NCBI GenBank assembly: GCA_017445905.1
Contig: JAFSRX010000013.1
Coordinates: 79,815-135,034 of the forward strand
Direction of reading: 5' to 3'
Source of the DNA: Eubacterium sp.
GTDB taxonomy: Bacteria; Bacillota; Clostridia; Oscillospirales; Acutalibacteraceae
DNA length: 55,220 bases
Below the pieces are notes generated by a model. The model saw only the letters and a list, made by a program, of their open reading frames with translations. It made no database searches and had not been told where the DNA came from. The position numbers and the translations under genes were made by a program. This document shows positions 9,284 through 18,252 of this stretch, piece by piece. Numbering within the stretch: the stretch's first letter is position 1; the number at the start of each line of letters is the position of its first letter.

Positions 9284-9616
9284 ATGTGCGTTTTTTGTGA
9301 AATTATAAACGGTAATATTCCGAGCACCAAGGTGTATGAAGACGATATGATGATGGCATTTAAGGACTTGAATCCCGTTGCTCCTGTTCATATTCTTGCT
9401 GTTCCAAAAAAGCATATTGAATCAGTTAATGATATAAATAGCGAAAACAGCAAATATGTTGCTCATATTTTTGAAAAGCTTCCTGAAATCGCAAAAGAAC
9501 AGGGTATTACTTCATACAGAATTATCAATAACTGCGGTGAGGATGCAGGTCAGAGCGTTATGCACCTTCATTTTCACCTTATAGGAGGAACTAAGTTAGG
9601 AGAAAAAATACTATGA
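9284..9616 (+). CDS. HIT-family nucleotide-binding protein (HinT-like)
   Basis: 110 aa. The N-terminus CVFCEIINGNIPSTKVYEDD and the C-terminal histidine triad HLHFHLIGG define a HinT-type purine nucleoside phosphoramidase, which hydrolyses AMP-amine adducts. Its place behind alaS is sensible, because HinT proteins act on aminoacyl-adenylate-type products. The stop overlaps the next start (ATGA). Confidence 0.93.
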   Translation: MCVFCEIINGNIPSTKVYEDDMMMAFKDLNPVAPVHILAVPKKHIESVNDINSENSKYVAHIFEKLPEIAKEQGITSYRIINNCGEDAGQSVMHLHFHLIGGTKLGEKIL

Positions 9617-10179
9617 TTATTAATGGAATGGAAAGAAAAGACGATGAATTTTATGAGCTTCATATAGCAGGGCTCACAAGATATCTTCAGAAGTTTTCTG
9701 TATCGGATAATCTTGATATTGCGGCATTTATTCTTTTCGGTGATGTTGAACTTGCAGAGTGCTGTGCAAGAGACCTTCTTAAAAAGGTTCCGGAATTTGA
9801 TTATATTGTTACTCCGGAGGCTAAATCAATTCCTCTTGCATATGAGATGAGTAAGCAGAGCGGCAAGAAATATATTGTTGCAAGAAAAGGCGTTAAGGTT
9901 TATATGGATAATCCTGTTAAAGTCAGCGTTCGTTCAATAACAACTCAGAAAGAACAAACCCTTTATCTCGGCCACGAGGACGGAGATTTACTCACAGGAA
10001 AAAGAGTTCTAATCGTTGATGATGTTATTTCAACCGGCGAAAGTCTTAAAGCGGTTGAAGAGCTTGTTAAGAAGTTTGACGGAAATATTGTTGCAATGTG
10101 TGCGCCTCTTGCAGAGGGCGACAGCGCATCAAGAAAAGATATTGTTTTCCTTGAAAAACTTCCTTTATTCTTTAAATAA
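9613..10179 (+). CDS. Phosphoribosyltransferase (adenine PRTase-like)
   Basis: 188 aa. The PRPP-binding loop VLIVDDVISTGES is clear, with a DYIVTPEAKSIPLAYEMS segment before it as in APRT/xanthine-PRT-like type I phosphoribosyltransferases. It should salvage a purine base with PRPP. The N-terminus is longer than in classical Apt and the base-specificity residues are not diagnostic, so the base is uncertain. ATG 9613 overlaps the HIT stop by four bases, implying translational coupling. A strong palindromic terminator follows. Confidence 0.82.
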   Translation: MIINGMERKDDEFYELHIAGLTRYLQKFSVSDNLDIAAFILFGDVELAECCARDLLKKVPEFDYIVTPEAKSIPLAYEMSKQSGKKYIVARKGVKVYMDNPVKVSVRSITTQKEQTLYLGHEDGDLLTGKRVLIVDDVISTGESLKAVEELVKKFDGNIVAMCAPLAEGDSASRKDIVFLEKLPLFFK

Positions 10180-10217
10180 AAAAATTTCCAACTCATATGA
10201 GTTGGATTTTTTTATTT
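10180..10217. terminator. Bidirectional terminator
   Basis: A 20-base perfect palindrome at 10187-10206 (TCCAACTCAT and its complement) is flanked by A and T runs. It serves both the alaS operon and the convergent XRE gene. Confidence 0.85.
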
Positions 10218-10622
10218 GTTTTCAAGTAAATCAGAAATGCATTTTCCGACTTTTCTTTTATCCTCATTAGTCAGTCTTCTGATTTGCATAACAAGTTGTT
10301 TTTCATATGCGTCAAGATCGGTTATTTTGCTCTCCCCGTAAATGCTTTTGTTGAAGCTGTCTGATTTGTTTGCAACAGTGAGATTTCCTTTTTTATCTGA
10401 TTCAATGCCACATAAATCATCAACAGATACCCTGAATATTTTTGAAAGCTCATAAAGAGCCGATATGCTGGGTGTTGATCTTTCGTTTTCCCAGTTTCTG
10501 TATGATGAGGCGTCTATTCCGAGAACATCTGAAACATTTTTCTGAGTTATATCATATTCTTTTCTTAACTTTTTAAGATTATCTGCTATATTTTTTCTTA
10601 CCTGAGAATTATTTATATCCAA
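10212..10622 (-). CDS. XRE-family transcriptional regulator
   Basis: 136 aa. A Cro/CI helix-turn-helix fills the N-terminal half (NLKKLRKEYDITQKNVSDVL, then YRNWENERSTPSISALYELS), with a short acidic/basic C-terminal region of unknown role. The start is TTG 10622, placed six bases after GAGGG; no ATG is available near it. The gene has its own consensus promoter and is divergent from the glucosaminidase gene, the most obvious candidate target. Confidence 0.85.
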   Translation of the reverse strand: MDINNSQVRKNIADNLKKLRKEYDITQKNVSDVLGIDASSYRNWENERSTPSISALYELSKIFRVSVDDLCGIESDKKGNLTVANKSDSFNKSIYGESKITDLDAYEKQLVMQIRRLTNEDKRKVGKCISDLLENK

Positions 10623-10654
10623 ATTAAACCCTCTTTTCGACTTCTTTCACTTGA

Positions 10655-10683
10655 ATTATACACAATAATATAATTAATATCAA
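10655..10683 (-). promoter_or_regulatory. Promoter of the XRE gene
   Basis: On the minus strand: TTGATA (10683-10678), 17 bases, TATAAT (10660-10655). Confidence 0.65.
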
Positions 10684-10698
10684 GAAATATAAAGATAT

Positions 10699-10727
10699 TT
10701 GACAAAAATATTACAAAATGTTATCAT
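10699..10727 (+). promoter_or_regulatory. Promoter of the glucosaminidase gene
   Basis: TTGACA (10699-10704), 17 bases, TATCAT (10722-10727), 33 bases before the start codon. It lies back to back with the XRE promoter, so one operator could control both. Confidence 0.7.
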
Positions 10728-10760
10728 TAATTAACAACACTTTAATAGGTGGGATAAATA

Positions 10761-12857
10761 ATGAAAAGAATTGCATCTTTAATTATGTGTTTAGTAATGG
10801 CGCTCAGTATTTTTGCTGTGCCCATTGATTCATATGCAAAAACTTATAAACAGCAGCTCCTCGACAAAGGCTTCCCGAAAAGTTATGTTGATGACCTTGT
10901 TGAACTACACGAAAAATATCCAAACTGGGTTTTCAAACCGTTTAGAACGGACCTTGACTGGCAGAGTGCTGTAGATGGAGAACGCTCTCCACGCTCTAAC
11001 CAGATGGATGGAGGCTACGCTGCTTCTGAATCAACTGTTAAGTATTATATGGACCCAAGAAACTGGCTTGATGAAAAGCATATTTTTCAGTTTGAGTCTG
11101 TTAAATATAACTCTTCTCAGACAAAAAGCGGAATTGAATCAATCATCTCAACAACCTGGATGAAGGATTCATACATAAAATATAAAACAACCGAATTAAA
11201 GGATAAAACATATTATAATTCCGACGGAAATAAGGTAAAATATTCAACTGCAATAAAAAAAGCAGCTGAAAACAGCGGACTCAGTTCGTATTATCTGGCA
11301 GCGAAAATTGTTCAGGAGGTTGGCTCAACAACTCCATCAGTGGGCGGAACCTGCGGAACAAGAGAGCCTTTTTACGGAATATATAACTACTATAGTATCG
11401 GCGCTTATTCAACCGCGAGCGACGGACTTCACTGGGCAAGCGGATGTATGACTGCCGCTAAAAAAACAACCCTTTATTCTGAATATGATTCAACAAATAA
11501 AAAAGGAACAGGGGACAAGACTTCTGTTTCTGCCGGCCATAATATGTGCTATATTTCTTCAAAGGGTAAATACTATAAGGTAAGACTTTATAATAAATAT
11601 TCGGGAACTTATACAAAGGGCGGAGCTGTAGGATATATTCTTAAAGAAGATTGTAATACAAGATATTTGAATTATGGCAGGCCGTGGACTAATCCATATA
11701 AAACAATCTACTATGGCGCCGAGTTTATTGCTGACGGATATCTTAAATATCAGTTTACGGGATATCTTCAAAAATTCAATGTCAACAAGGAATCTCCGTC
11801 GCTGTATGGACATGAATATATGACCAATGTCAACGGTGCTGAAAATGCTGCTGCGATTTTGTATAGAGCATATAAAAATGCCTCTGTTATCAAGAGTAAG
11901 AAAACCTTCTATATTCCTGTATTTAAAAATATGCCTGCGAGCAGATGTAAAAAGGGAGAAGCTGAATCCTCTGAGAGAGAATCATATCCCGATGTTATTG
12001 ATAGCGGCGATGATGAGAATGAAAACGCAGTTAAGGGCTTAGTCCTTACAAAGAGAACGAAAACAACTCTTTCATATAAGTGGAAAAAGTTTTCAGGCGC
12101 TACAAAATACTATATAGATATTAAGAATTTAACCAAAGGAACAACGTTTGATAAAACTGTTACAACCAACAGTGCAACGCTTAGAAACCTCTCGCCGGGA
12201 AATAAATACAGAGTCAGGGTCAAGGCTTATTCTTCAAAAAAATGGAGGGATTATTCAAAGAAGAGTTCAAGATTTACTCTTCCCGAAAAAGCAAAGAATC
12301 TTCAAGTCAGCTCATACGGTGCGAATAGTGTAAAACTGAAGTGGAATACGGTTGAAGATGCTGTCGGATATAAAATATATAGTTATAATTCTGCTAAGAA
12401 AAAGTATATATTAAGGAAAACCGTTAAAGGAGTAAATAAGAATTCAGCCACTGTTAAAAATCTTATCAGCGCGGCTAAATATGCCTTTGTTGTTCGTGCG
12501 TATGTTTCTGACTCAAAGGTTAAACTTGGAGCAAAGAGCAATACTGCAACAGTAAGACTGAAACCAGGAAAGGTTACTCTGAAATCACTTTCTTCACCGT
12601 CAGCAACAAAAATCAAGGCGGTATGGACTTCGGCAGACGGCTTTGAGGATGGATATGAAATCTGGTATTCAAGGGATAAAGCATTCAACAATGTTGTAGC
12701 AAAAAAGATTATCTCTTCGAAAAAGAAAACGTCCTATGTAGGCAAAAACTTCACAAAAGGCGTAACTTATTATATTAAAGTCAGAAGTTATAAGAAAGTT
12801 GGAGACAGCAAAAAACACAGCTCCTGGAGCAATGTTAAAGCAGTAAAAAGTAAATAG
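10761..12857 (+). CDS. Secreted GH73-type endo-beta-N-acetylglucosaminidase with fibronectin III repeats
   Basis: 698 aa. It has a signal peptide (MKRIASLIMCLVMALSIFA, cleavage near Ser-Tyr-Ala). The LHEKYPNWVFKPF segment and the glucosaminidase core around residue 190 (SYYLAAKIVQEVGS, then FYGIYNYYSIG) are typical of Clostridia autolysins that cut the glycan strands of peptidoglycan. Residues about 420-698 form three fibronectin type III-like repeats rich in Lys/Ser/Thr (YKWKKFSGATKYYIDI; VKLKWNTVEDAVGYKIY; DGYEIWYSRD), probably wall-binding or spacer modules. It is secreted and acts in the cell wall. The gene has its own promoter and terminator and is divergent from an XRE regulator. Confidence 0.85.
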   Translation: MKRIASLIMCLVMALSIFAVPIDSYAKTYKQQLLDKGFPKSYVDDLVELHEKYPNWVFKPFRTDLDWQSAVDGERSPRSNQMDGGYAASESTVKYYMDPRNWLDEKHIFQFESVKYNSSQTKSGIESIISTTWMKDSYIKYKTTELKDKTYYNSDGNKVKYSTAIKKAAENSGLSSYYLAAKIVQEVGSTTPSVGGTCGTREPFYGIYNYYSIGAYSTASDGLHWASGCMTAAKKTTLYSEYDSTNKKGTGDKTSVSAGHNMCYISSKGKYYKVRLYNKYSGTYTKGGAVGYILKEDCNTRYLNYGRPWTNPYKTIYYGAEFIADGYLKYQFTGYLQKFNVNKESPSLYGHEYMTNVNGAENAAAILYRAYKNASVIKSKKTFYIPVFKNMPASRCKKGEAESSERESYPDVIDSGDDENENAVKGLVLTKRTKTTLSYKWKKFSGATKYYIDIKNLTKGTTFDKTVTTNSATLRNLSPGNKYRVRVKAYSSKKWRDYSKKSSRFTLPEKAKNLQVSSYGANSVKLKWNTVEDAVGYKIYSYNSAKKKYILRKTVKGVNKNSATVKNLISAAKYAFVVRAYVSDSKVKLGAKSNTATVRLKPGKVTLKSLSSPSATKIKAVWTSADGFEDGYEIWYSRDKAFNNVVAKKIISSKKKTSYVGKNFTKGVTYYIKVRSYKKVGDSKKHSSWSNVKAVKSK

Positions 12858-12865
12858 TAATAATA

Positions 12866-12896
12866 AAATGCGCTGTCAAACAGCGCATTTTTTATA
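12866..12896 (+). terminator. Rho-independent terminator
   Basis: AAATGCGCTG / CAGCGCATTT stem with a short loop and a T run, just after the glucosaminidase gene. Confidence 0.8.
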
Positions 12897-13006
12897 TAAT
12901 AGCTTCATTTCTAATGTTATTCTAATTTTTTAGATATATAATGCAAGTGACATAGGGGAGAAGAATCCTCATATGACAAATGATATATTCTGAAAGGAGA
13001 AAAATT

Positions 13007-13621
13007 ATGAAAAAGAAAATGAAAAAAACTATATCCGCTATTATTTCAACTGCATGCGTTGCTTTAACAGTTTTTTCAAGTACTGTCGCATTTGCAACAA
13101 CTCCGAAAAAAGAGGATGTTGAATATAAAGGCTCGGGCAAGGTTGAGGTTGAATTTATCGGAGATGTCTCGTGGAAGGGAACTCCGAAAGTAACTGTCAA
13201 GGATACTTCGGGAAAAACCTATAAAACAAGCATTATTTCCTACGACGATGATGAAATAAACTTCAAAATCAAGAGTTATAAAACAGGGAAGAAGTATAAT
13301 TTCCGCATCAGCAAAGTCCGTAAAAAAGGAACTAAAGAATACGGAACCGTTAAAGGCTCAGTCAGTATTCCGAAAAAAGCAAAAAATCCGATATCCAAAG
13401 CAAAGGCAAAGAGCATTGCTTTGAATCACGCAGAAAAGACTTATAAGATTAATAAATCCAAGATTTATGATTATGAAATTGAAAAGGATACTTATAAAGG
13501 TAAATCTGTCTGGAATATTGAATTTGAAGCAAAGAAAAACGGCAAAAAATACAGCTATGAATATAAAATTCAGAGAAGCTCAGGAAAAATTCTTTATCAC
13601 GAACAGGAACTGGATGATTAA
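13007..13621 (+). CDS. Secreted PepSY-domain protein
   Basis: 204 aa. ATG 13007 was chosen over an in-frame codon 27 bases earlier because GAAAGGAG lies at the right distance and the product then begins with a classical signal peptide (MKKKMKKTISAIISTACVAL, cleaved near AFA). The mature middle part is a small Lys-rich beta domain. The last 75 residues (ISKAKAKSIALNHAEKTYK, YEIEKDTYKGKSVWNIEF, YEYKIQRSSGKILYHEQE) form a PepSY domain, which in other proteins inhibits or chaperones extracellular proteases. It could restrain a secreted hydrolase, though no partner is adjacent. Confidence 0.8.
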   Translation: MKKKMKKTISAIISTACVALTVFSSTVAFATTPKKEDVEYKGSGKVEVEFIGDVSWKGTPKVTVKDTSGKTYKTSIISYDDDEINFKIKSYKTGKKYNFRISKVRKKGTKEYGTVKGSVSIPKKAKNPISKAKAKSIALNHAEKTYKINKSKIYDYEIEKDTYKGKSVWNIEFEAKKNGKKYSYEYKIQRSSGKILYHEQELDD

Positions 13622-13626
13622 TAATT

Positions 13627-13666
13627 TAAAACCTCACATCTTCAAATGAGATGTGAGGTTTTTTTA
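13627..13666. terminator. Bidirectional terminator
   Basis: A 12-bp stem AACCTCACATCT (13630-13641) / AGATGTGAGGTT (13649-13660), with A and T runs on the two sides. It is shared by the convergent PepSY gene and the rex operon. Confidence 0.85.
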
Positions 13667-14338
13667 ATTATCAAAATATAATCCGTCGCTGCAACAGATA
13701 ATCGAAACATCTTTGAATCTGTAGAACCTGTTGAGATTTGGATAATAGTCATTGATATCGTCAACAATCAGGGATTGCTTGTCTATTCTTCTGACTCGAT
13801 TACCGCAACAAACATAAACATATTTTTCATCAGCTGAAAGAAAGATTGGCTGAGCGAAGGTCTGAGCCTCTTTTGAGCCGATTCTGATATCAACGGTGAA
13901 ATTATCCGTCGAGTATCGCATAACGCTGTTTTCGTCCTTGCAAACGCACCAGAAGGCGTCTTCATCCTCGGCAAGCGAGAATACAGGAGAATTATTGTAG
14001 CTGAGTTCTTTATTCCACATCAGATTGCCTTCTCCGTCAAAAAGACCGATTTGCCCGTTAGGAAAAACAACCAAAACAGATTTATCCTTTAAAATCATCG
14101 CCTGGCATTTGATAAAATCACTTATCGTTTCACAGATTTTTTCGTGCGCCGCGCCGAACTTTTTTAAGAGATAGGCTTTCTTTGTTACAACTTCTCTGAC
14201 TCCTGTTGAAAAATTGATTATGTAGTAATCAGCTTTGAACTGTGTTGGATCGCTCATAGGATTTCGCTGAACAAATATCAATTTGTCGTCGGAAAACTTA
14301 ACAACATCAATTATTTCTTTATTAGTTATCTTTTCCAT
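13664..14338 (-). CDS. Hypothetical beta-propeller-like protein downstream of rex
   Basis: 224 aa, no signal peptide or membrane segment. The sequence alternates short beta strands and turns (LIFVQRNP, ADYYIINF, VLVVFPNGQIGLFDGEGNLMW, FWCVCKDENSVMRY, KYVYVCCGNRVRRID) in a pattern like WD40/PQQ-type propeller blades, but no family was recognised. Its start lies two bases from the rex stop, so it is the last gene of the acn-icd-rex operon and may be coregulated by redox state. Function unknown. Confidence 0.6.
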   Translation of the reverse strand: MEKITNKEIIDVVKFSDDKLIFVQRNPMSDPTQFKADYYIINFSTGVREVVTKKAYLLKKFGAAHEKICETISDFIKCQAMILKDKSVLVVFPNGQIGLFDGEGNLMWNKELSYNNSPVFSLAEDEDAFWCVCKDENSVMRYSTDNFTVDIRIGSKEAQTFAQPIFLSADEKYVYVCCGNRVRRIDKQSLIVDDINDYYPNLNRFYRFKDVSIICCSDGLYFDN

Positions 14339-14340
14339 GC

Positions 14341-14979
14341 TTATTCCTCGTCTTTGCTGTTGGCAAGATAGCTGAGCGTCATCAAAGAATCAGATAAATG
14401 AACGCTTTCAACAAGCACCTCGGGATGAGCCATGGCAATATCATAGTTTGAAAAGTTCCAAAAGTATTTTATACCGAGCTTGCAAAGTAAATCAGTAAGC
14501 TCCTTCATATCGTTTGAAGGAATACAGATTATTGCACATTCGGGAGCATTATCAATACAGAAGTTTTCAAGATAATTGATATGCCTTACAGGGATTCCTT
14601 TAATAACCTTACCCGAAATCGCTTCGTTTTTGTCGAAAATCCCAACAAGTTTGAAGCCTCTGTCTCCGACGAGAACCTTTGAAGCAATAGCTTTTCCAAG
14701 GTTTCCTGCGCCAATAAGAATGGTTTTTGTTTCGCTATCAATACAAAGAATTTCGCCGATTCTGTTGTATAATTCGGGAACATTATATCCGTATCCCTGC
14801 TGACCGAATCCGCCGAAACAGTTAAAATCGTGGCGAATCTGGGAAGCAGTCAGCCCCATTCTTTCAGCAAGCTCCTTAGAGCTTATTCTGACTATGCCGT
14901 TGTTTTTTAAGTTTTCAAGAAATCTATAGTAACGCGGGAGTCTTTTTATAACGGAAATAGATATATCATTTTTTTCCAT
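14341..14979 (-). CDS. rex: Redox-sensing transcriptional repressor Rex
   Basis: 212 aa. The N-terminal winged helix (SVIKRLPRYYRFLENL, ISSKELAERMGLTASQIRHD, FGGFGQQGYGYNV) and the C-terminal Rossmann domain (ILIGAGNLGKAIAS) are diagnostic. Rex binds TTGTTAA-N4-TTAACAA operators and leaves DNA when NADH/NAD rises. It is the third gene after acn and icd on the minus strand, with 36 bases from the icd stop. The operator found upstream of acn suggests that it controls its own operon. Confidence 0.95.
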   Translation of the reverse strand: MEKNDISISVIKRLPRYYRFLENLKNNGIVRISSKELAERMGLTASQIRHDFNCFGGFGQQGYGYNVPELYNRIGEILCIDSETKTILIGAGNLGKAIASKVLVGDRGFKLVGIFDKNEAISGKVIKGIPVRHINYLENFCIDNAPECAIICIPSNDMKELTDLLCKLGIKYFWNFSNYDIAMAHPEVLVESVHLSDSLMTLSYLANSKDEE

Positions 14980-15015
14980 TTTATCATCACCTATAAATTA
15001 GTTTAGGGACTTGGC

Positions 15016-16194
15016 TTATTTCATTATTTTGGTTATTGTATCCATAACATAGTTACCGAATTCTTCGCAGGTGCAGCCTGTATCTCTTCCTGTAATAACA
15101 AGCTTTTTCTCTTCGAACATACAAATGTCGAGAGCTTTTTCAAGTGCATCTGCTTCCTTCTGATATCCTATGTGAGAGAGAAGCATAACAGTTGCTCTGA
15201 GCATTGAGCATGGGTCGGCATACTGACCTCTTCCTTCGCTGATCATTCTCGGAGCTGAGCCGTGAATTGCTTCAAACATAGCGTATTTCTTACCGATGTT
15301 AGCTGAACCCGCAGTTCCGACGCCACCCTGGAATTCAGCAGCTTCATCAGTTATGATATCGCCGTAGAGATTAGGAAGAACGAAAACTTTGAAGTCGCGT
15401 CTTCTTGCAGGGTCGATAAGTTTTGCAGTTGTTATATCAACATACCAGTCATCAGTTACGATATCGGGATATTCCTCGCCGATTTTCTTAGCAGTGTTGA
15501 GGAATTTTCCGTCTGTGGTTTTGATGATATTTGCTTTTGTTATGATTGAAACCTTGCCCTTGTTATTTCTCTGAGCATAGTCATATGCGAGCTTTGCAAT
15601 TCTTTCGCAGCCTTCCTGGGAGGCAACTGTGAAATCAACTGCAAGGTCATCTGTAATGTTTACACCGTGTGAACCAACAGCATATCCGCCCTCGGTATTC
15701 TCACGGAAGAAGGTCCAGTCAATTCCTTCCTCAGGAACTTTAACAGGACGCATATTAGCAAAGAGGTCAAGCTCTTTTCTCATTGCAACATTTGCTGATT
15801 CAACATTTGGCCACGGATCACCCTGACGTGGAGTTGTTGTTGGACCTTTAAGAATAACGTCGCATTTTTTAAGTTCGGCAAGAACATCATCGGGAATTGC
15901 CTTTCCGACTGCAGCACGGTTTTCAATGGTGAGTCCATCGATAACCTTGAACTCAATCTTACCGCTTTCAACTTTATCCTTTAAGAGAAATTCAATAACT
16001 CTCTGGCTCTCTTTGGTGATGATGGGACCAATGCCGTCACCGCCGCAGATACCGATAACAATTTTATCAAGTGAATCGAAGTCTTTGAAATCCTTGTCCT
16101 CTTTAATTCTTTTTGCTCTTTCAAGCTGAGTTTCCATAAGTGAACGGAATTTAGCAACAGCTTCCTCTATTGCCTTGTTTTCAATATCAGTCAT
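15016..16194 (-). CDS. icd: Isocitrate dehydrogenase (isocitrate/isopropylmalate dehydrogenase family)
   Basis: 392 aa. GGDGIGPIITKES, SANVAMRKELDLFANMRP (substrate Ser/Arg cluster), RENTEGGYAVGSHG and DIITDEAAEFQGGVGTAG give the beta-decarboxylating dehydrogenase fold. The upstream aconitase makes isocitrate the likely substrate, giving 2-oxoglutarate for glutamate synthesis. Isopropylmalate dehydrogenase is less likely, as no leu genes are near. Cofactor choice (NAD or NADP) cannot be read safely. Start ATG 16194 follows AAGGAG. The 84-base gap to acn holds a dispersed repeat (16228-16271). Confidence 0.87.
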   Translation of the reverse strand: MTDIENKAIEEAVAKFRSLMETQLERAKRIKEDKDFKDFDSLDKIVIGICGGDGIGPIITKESQRVIEFLLKDKVESGKIEFKVIDGLTIENRAAVGKAIPDDVLAELKKCDVILKGPTTTPRQGDPWPNVESANVAMRKELDLFANMRPVKVPEEGIDWTFFRENTEGGYAVGSHGVNITDDLAVDFTVASQEGCERIAKLAYDYAQRNNKGKVSIITKANIIKTTDGKFLNTAKKIGEEYPDIVTDDWYVDITTAKLIDPARRRDFKVFVLPNLYGDIITDEAAEFQGGVGTAGSANIGKKYAMFEAIHGSAPRMISEGRGQYADPCSMLRATVMLLSHIGYQKEADALEKALDICMFEEKKLVITGRDTGCTCEEFGNYVMDTITKIMK

Positions 16195-16227
16195 TTTTAA
16201 ACTCCTTATTAAACTATTTTATTTTTC

Positions 16228-16272
16228 GAGCGAAGCGAGTAACCAACAGCTCGGAACTCGGAACTCGGAACT
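16228..16272 (+). repeat. Intergenic repeat GAGCGAAGCGAGTAAC plus CTCGGAA triplet
   Basis: GAGCGAAGCGAGTAAC (16228-16243) recurs exactly in reverse at 20951-20966 and with one change at 23996-24011. It is followed by three tandem CTCGGAA units (about 16251-16271). Confidence 0.75.
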
Positions 16273-16278
16273 TGCAAC

Positions 16279-18216
16279 TTATTTATTCATCTCTCTTGTA
16301 TAATCGAGAAGTCCGCCGCAGAGAAGCATTGCTCTCTGTCTTACTGATAAGTGAGAAGAATCAAGTTTGTATTCTTCATTCTTTGTTATATTTTTAAGAA
16401 CAACCTGCTTGTTATTTTCAATGCAGTCTCTGATATCTGCAAGCTCAAGCTCGTCGCCCTGAGAAATCTTATCATAATCCTCTTCATTTGCAAATGTGAA
16501 AGGAAGAATACCTGCATTAACAAGGTTTGCAACGTGGATTCTTGCAAAGCTCTTTGTTATAACAGCCTTAACTCCGAGATAAAGCGGAACTAATGCAGCA
16601 TGCTCTCTTGATGAGCCTTGTCCGTAGTTTGCACCGCCGATAACAAATCCCTTGCCCTCAGCCTTGATTCTCTCAGGGAATGTTTCATCGCATACTCCGA
16701 AGCAGTACTGTGAGAGGTGAGGAATATTTGAACGGTAGGGGAGTATTTTTGCACCTGCGGGCATAATGTGGTCGGTTGTTATATTGTCGCCGACTTTTAA
16801 GACTGCCTTAGCAGCAATGCTCTCGGGAAGCGGCTCAGTCTTCGGGAAAGGCTTGATGTTTGGTCCTCTTAAAACTTCAACATCCTTTGCCTCTTCCGGA
16901 GTTGCCGGAGCTTCAATCATATTATCATTGATAATGAAGTGCTCTGGCATTGAAATTGAAGGAGCTTCGCCGAGGTCTCTCGGATCGGTTAAATATCCTG
17001 TTAAAGCAGAAGCAGCTGCAACCTCGGGAGATACAAGATATATCTGACCGTCCTTTGTTCCGCTTCTTCCTTCAAAGTTTCTGTTGAAGGTTCTCAGTGA
17101 AACACCTGCGCTGTTCGGACTCTGACCCATGCCGATACAAGGTCCGCATGCTGATTCAAGAATTCTTGCGCCGGCATTAATCATATCTGAAAGTGCTCCG
17201 TTGAGTGCGAGCATATTAAGAACCTGTTTTGAGCCTGGTGCAATGCAAAGGGAAACTGTAGGACAGACTGTTTTGCCCTTGAGGATTGATGCAACCTTCA
17301 TCATATCAACGAAGGATGAGTTTGTGCATGAACCGATAGCAACCTGGTCAACCTTGATTTTTCCGATTTCATCAGTTGTTTTAACGTTATCGGGCATATG
17401 AGGACATGCAGCCATAGGAGTTAATGAGCATAAATCTATGTCGATAACTTCATCATATTCTGCATCGGGGTCTGAAACAAGCTCTACCCAGTCATTTTCT
17501 CTTCCCTGTGCTTTAAGGAAAGCAAGAGTTATTTCATCAGATGGGAAGATTGAAGTTGTTGCGCCGAGCTCTGCGCCCATATTTGTTATTGTTGCCCTTT
17601 CGGGAACTGAAAGAGTTTTAACGCCTTCGCCTGCATATTCAACGATTTTTCCTACTCCGCCCTTAACGCTCATAATGCGAAGAACTTCAAGAATAACGTC
17701 TTTTGCAGAAACCCAGGGTTTTAAATAACCTGTTAAGTTGATCTTTGTCATTTTCGGCATAGGAATATAATATGTTCCACCGCCCATTGCAACTGCAACA
17801 TCAAGTCCGCCGGCACCCATTGCAAGCATTCCGATACCGCCGCAGGTTGGGGTATGGCTGTCCGAGCCGATTAAGGTTTTGCCAGGAATACCGAATCTCT
17901 CAAGGTGAACCTGGTGACAGATTCCGTTACCCGGACGAGAGAAATATATTCCGTGTTTCTTTGTTACAGTCTGAATGAATCTGTGGTCATCAGCATTTTC
18001 AAAGCCTGTTTGAAGAGTGTTGTGGTCGATATAAGCAACCGAACGCTCTGTTTTAACTCTGTCAACGCCCATGGCCTCAAATTCGAGATATGCCATAGTG
18101 CCTGTTGCATCCTGAGTAAGTGTTTGGTCAATGCGAAGTCCGATTTCTGATCCGACTTTCATTTCACCTTCAACAAGATGCGCTTTAATAATTTTTTGCG
18201 CTATTGTAAGTCCCAT
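16279..18216 (-). CDS. acn: Aconitate hydratase (short, about 645-aa type)
   Basis: 645 aa. This is the shorter aconitase type with a swivel domain at the C-terminus. The 4Fe-4S cluster cysteines are in GSCTNSS and SACGPCIGMGQSPNS. SDSHTPTCGGIGMLAMGAGG and GGANYGQGSSREHAALVP are family hallmarks. It isomerises citrate to isocitrate, feeding icd next to it, in an incomplete oxidative TCA arm used for glutamate supply. GTAGGAGG precedes ATG 18216. Upstream are a perfect promoter and a Rex operator, so expression should follow the NADH/NAD ratio. Confidence 0.92.
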   Translation of the reverse strand: MGLTIAQKIIKAHLVEGEMKVGSEIGLRIDQTLTQDATGTMAYLEFEAMGVDRVKTERSVAYIDHNTLQTGFENADDHRFIQTVTKKHGIYFSRPGNGICHQVHLERFGIPGKTLIGSDSHTPTCGGIGMLAMGAGGLDVAVAMGGGTYYIPMPKMTKINLTGYLKPWVSAKDVILEVLRIMSVKGGVGKIVEYAGEGVKTLSVPERATITNMGAELGATTSIFPSDEITLAFLKAQGRENDWVELVSDPDAEYDEVIDIDLCSLTPMAACPHMPDNVKTTDEIGKIKVDQVAIGSCTNSSFVDMMKVASILKGKTVCPTVSLCIAPGSKQVLNMLALNGALSDMINAGARILESACGPCIGMGQSPNSAGVSLRTFNRNFEGRSGTKDGQIYLVSPEVAAASALTGYLTDPRDLGEAPSISMPEHFIINDNMIEAPATPEEAKDVEVLRGPNIKPFPKTEPLPESIAAKAVLKVGDNITTDHIMPAGAKILPYRSNIPHLSQYCFGVCDETFPERIKAEGKGFVIGGANYGQGSSREHAALVPLYLGVKAVITKSFARIHVANLVNAGILPFTFANEEDYDKISQGDELELADIRDCIENNKQVVLKNITKNEEYKLDSSHLSVRQRAMLLCGGLLDYTREMNK

Positions 18217-18230
18217 AATAAGCCTCCTAC

Positions 18231-18248
18231 TTGTTCAATTTTTAACAA
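18231..18248. promoter_or_regulatory. Rex operator upstream of acn-icd-rex
   Basis: TTGTTCAATTTTTAACAA matches TTGTTAA-N4-TTAACAA at 13 of 14 specified bases. It lies 4 bases downstream of the -10 box, over the predicted transcription start, where bound Rex would block initiation. Confidence 0.8.
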
Positions 18249-18252
18249 AGTT

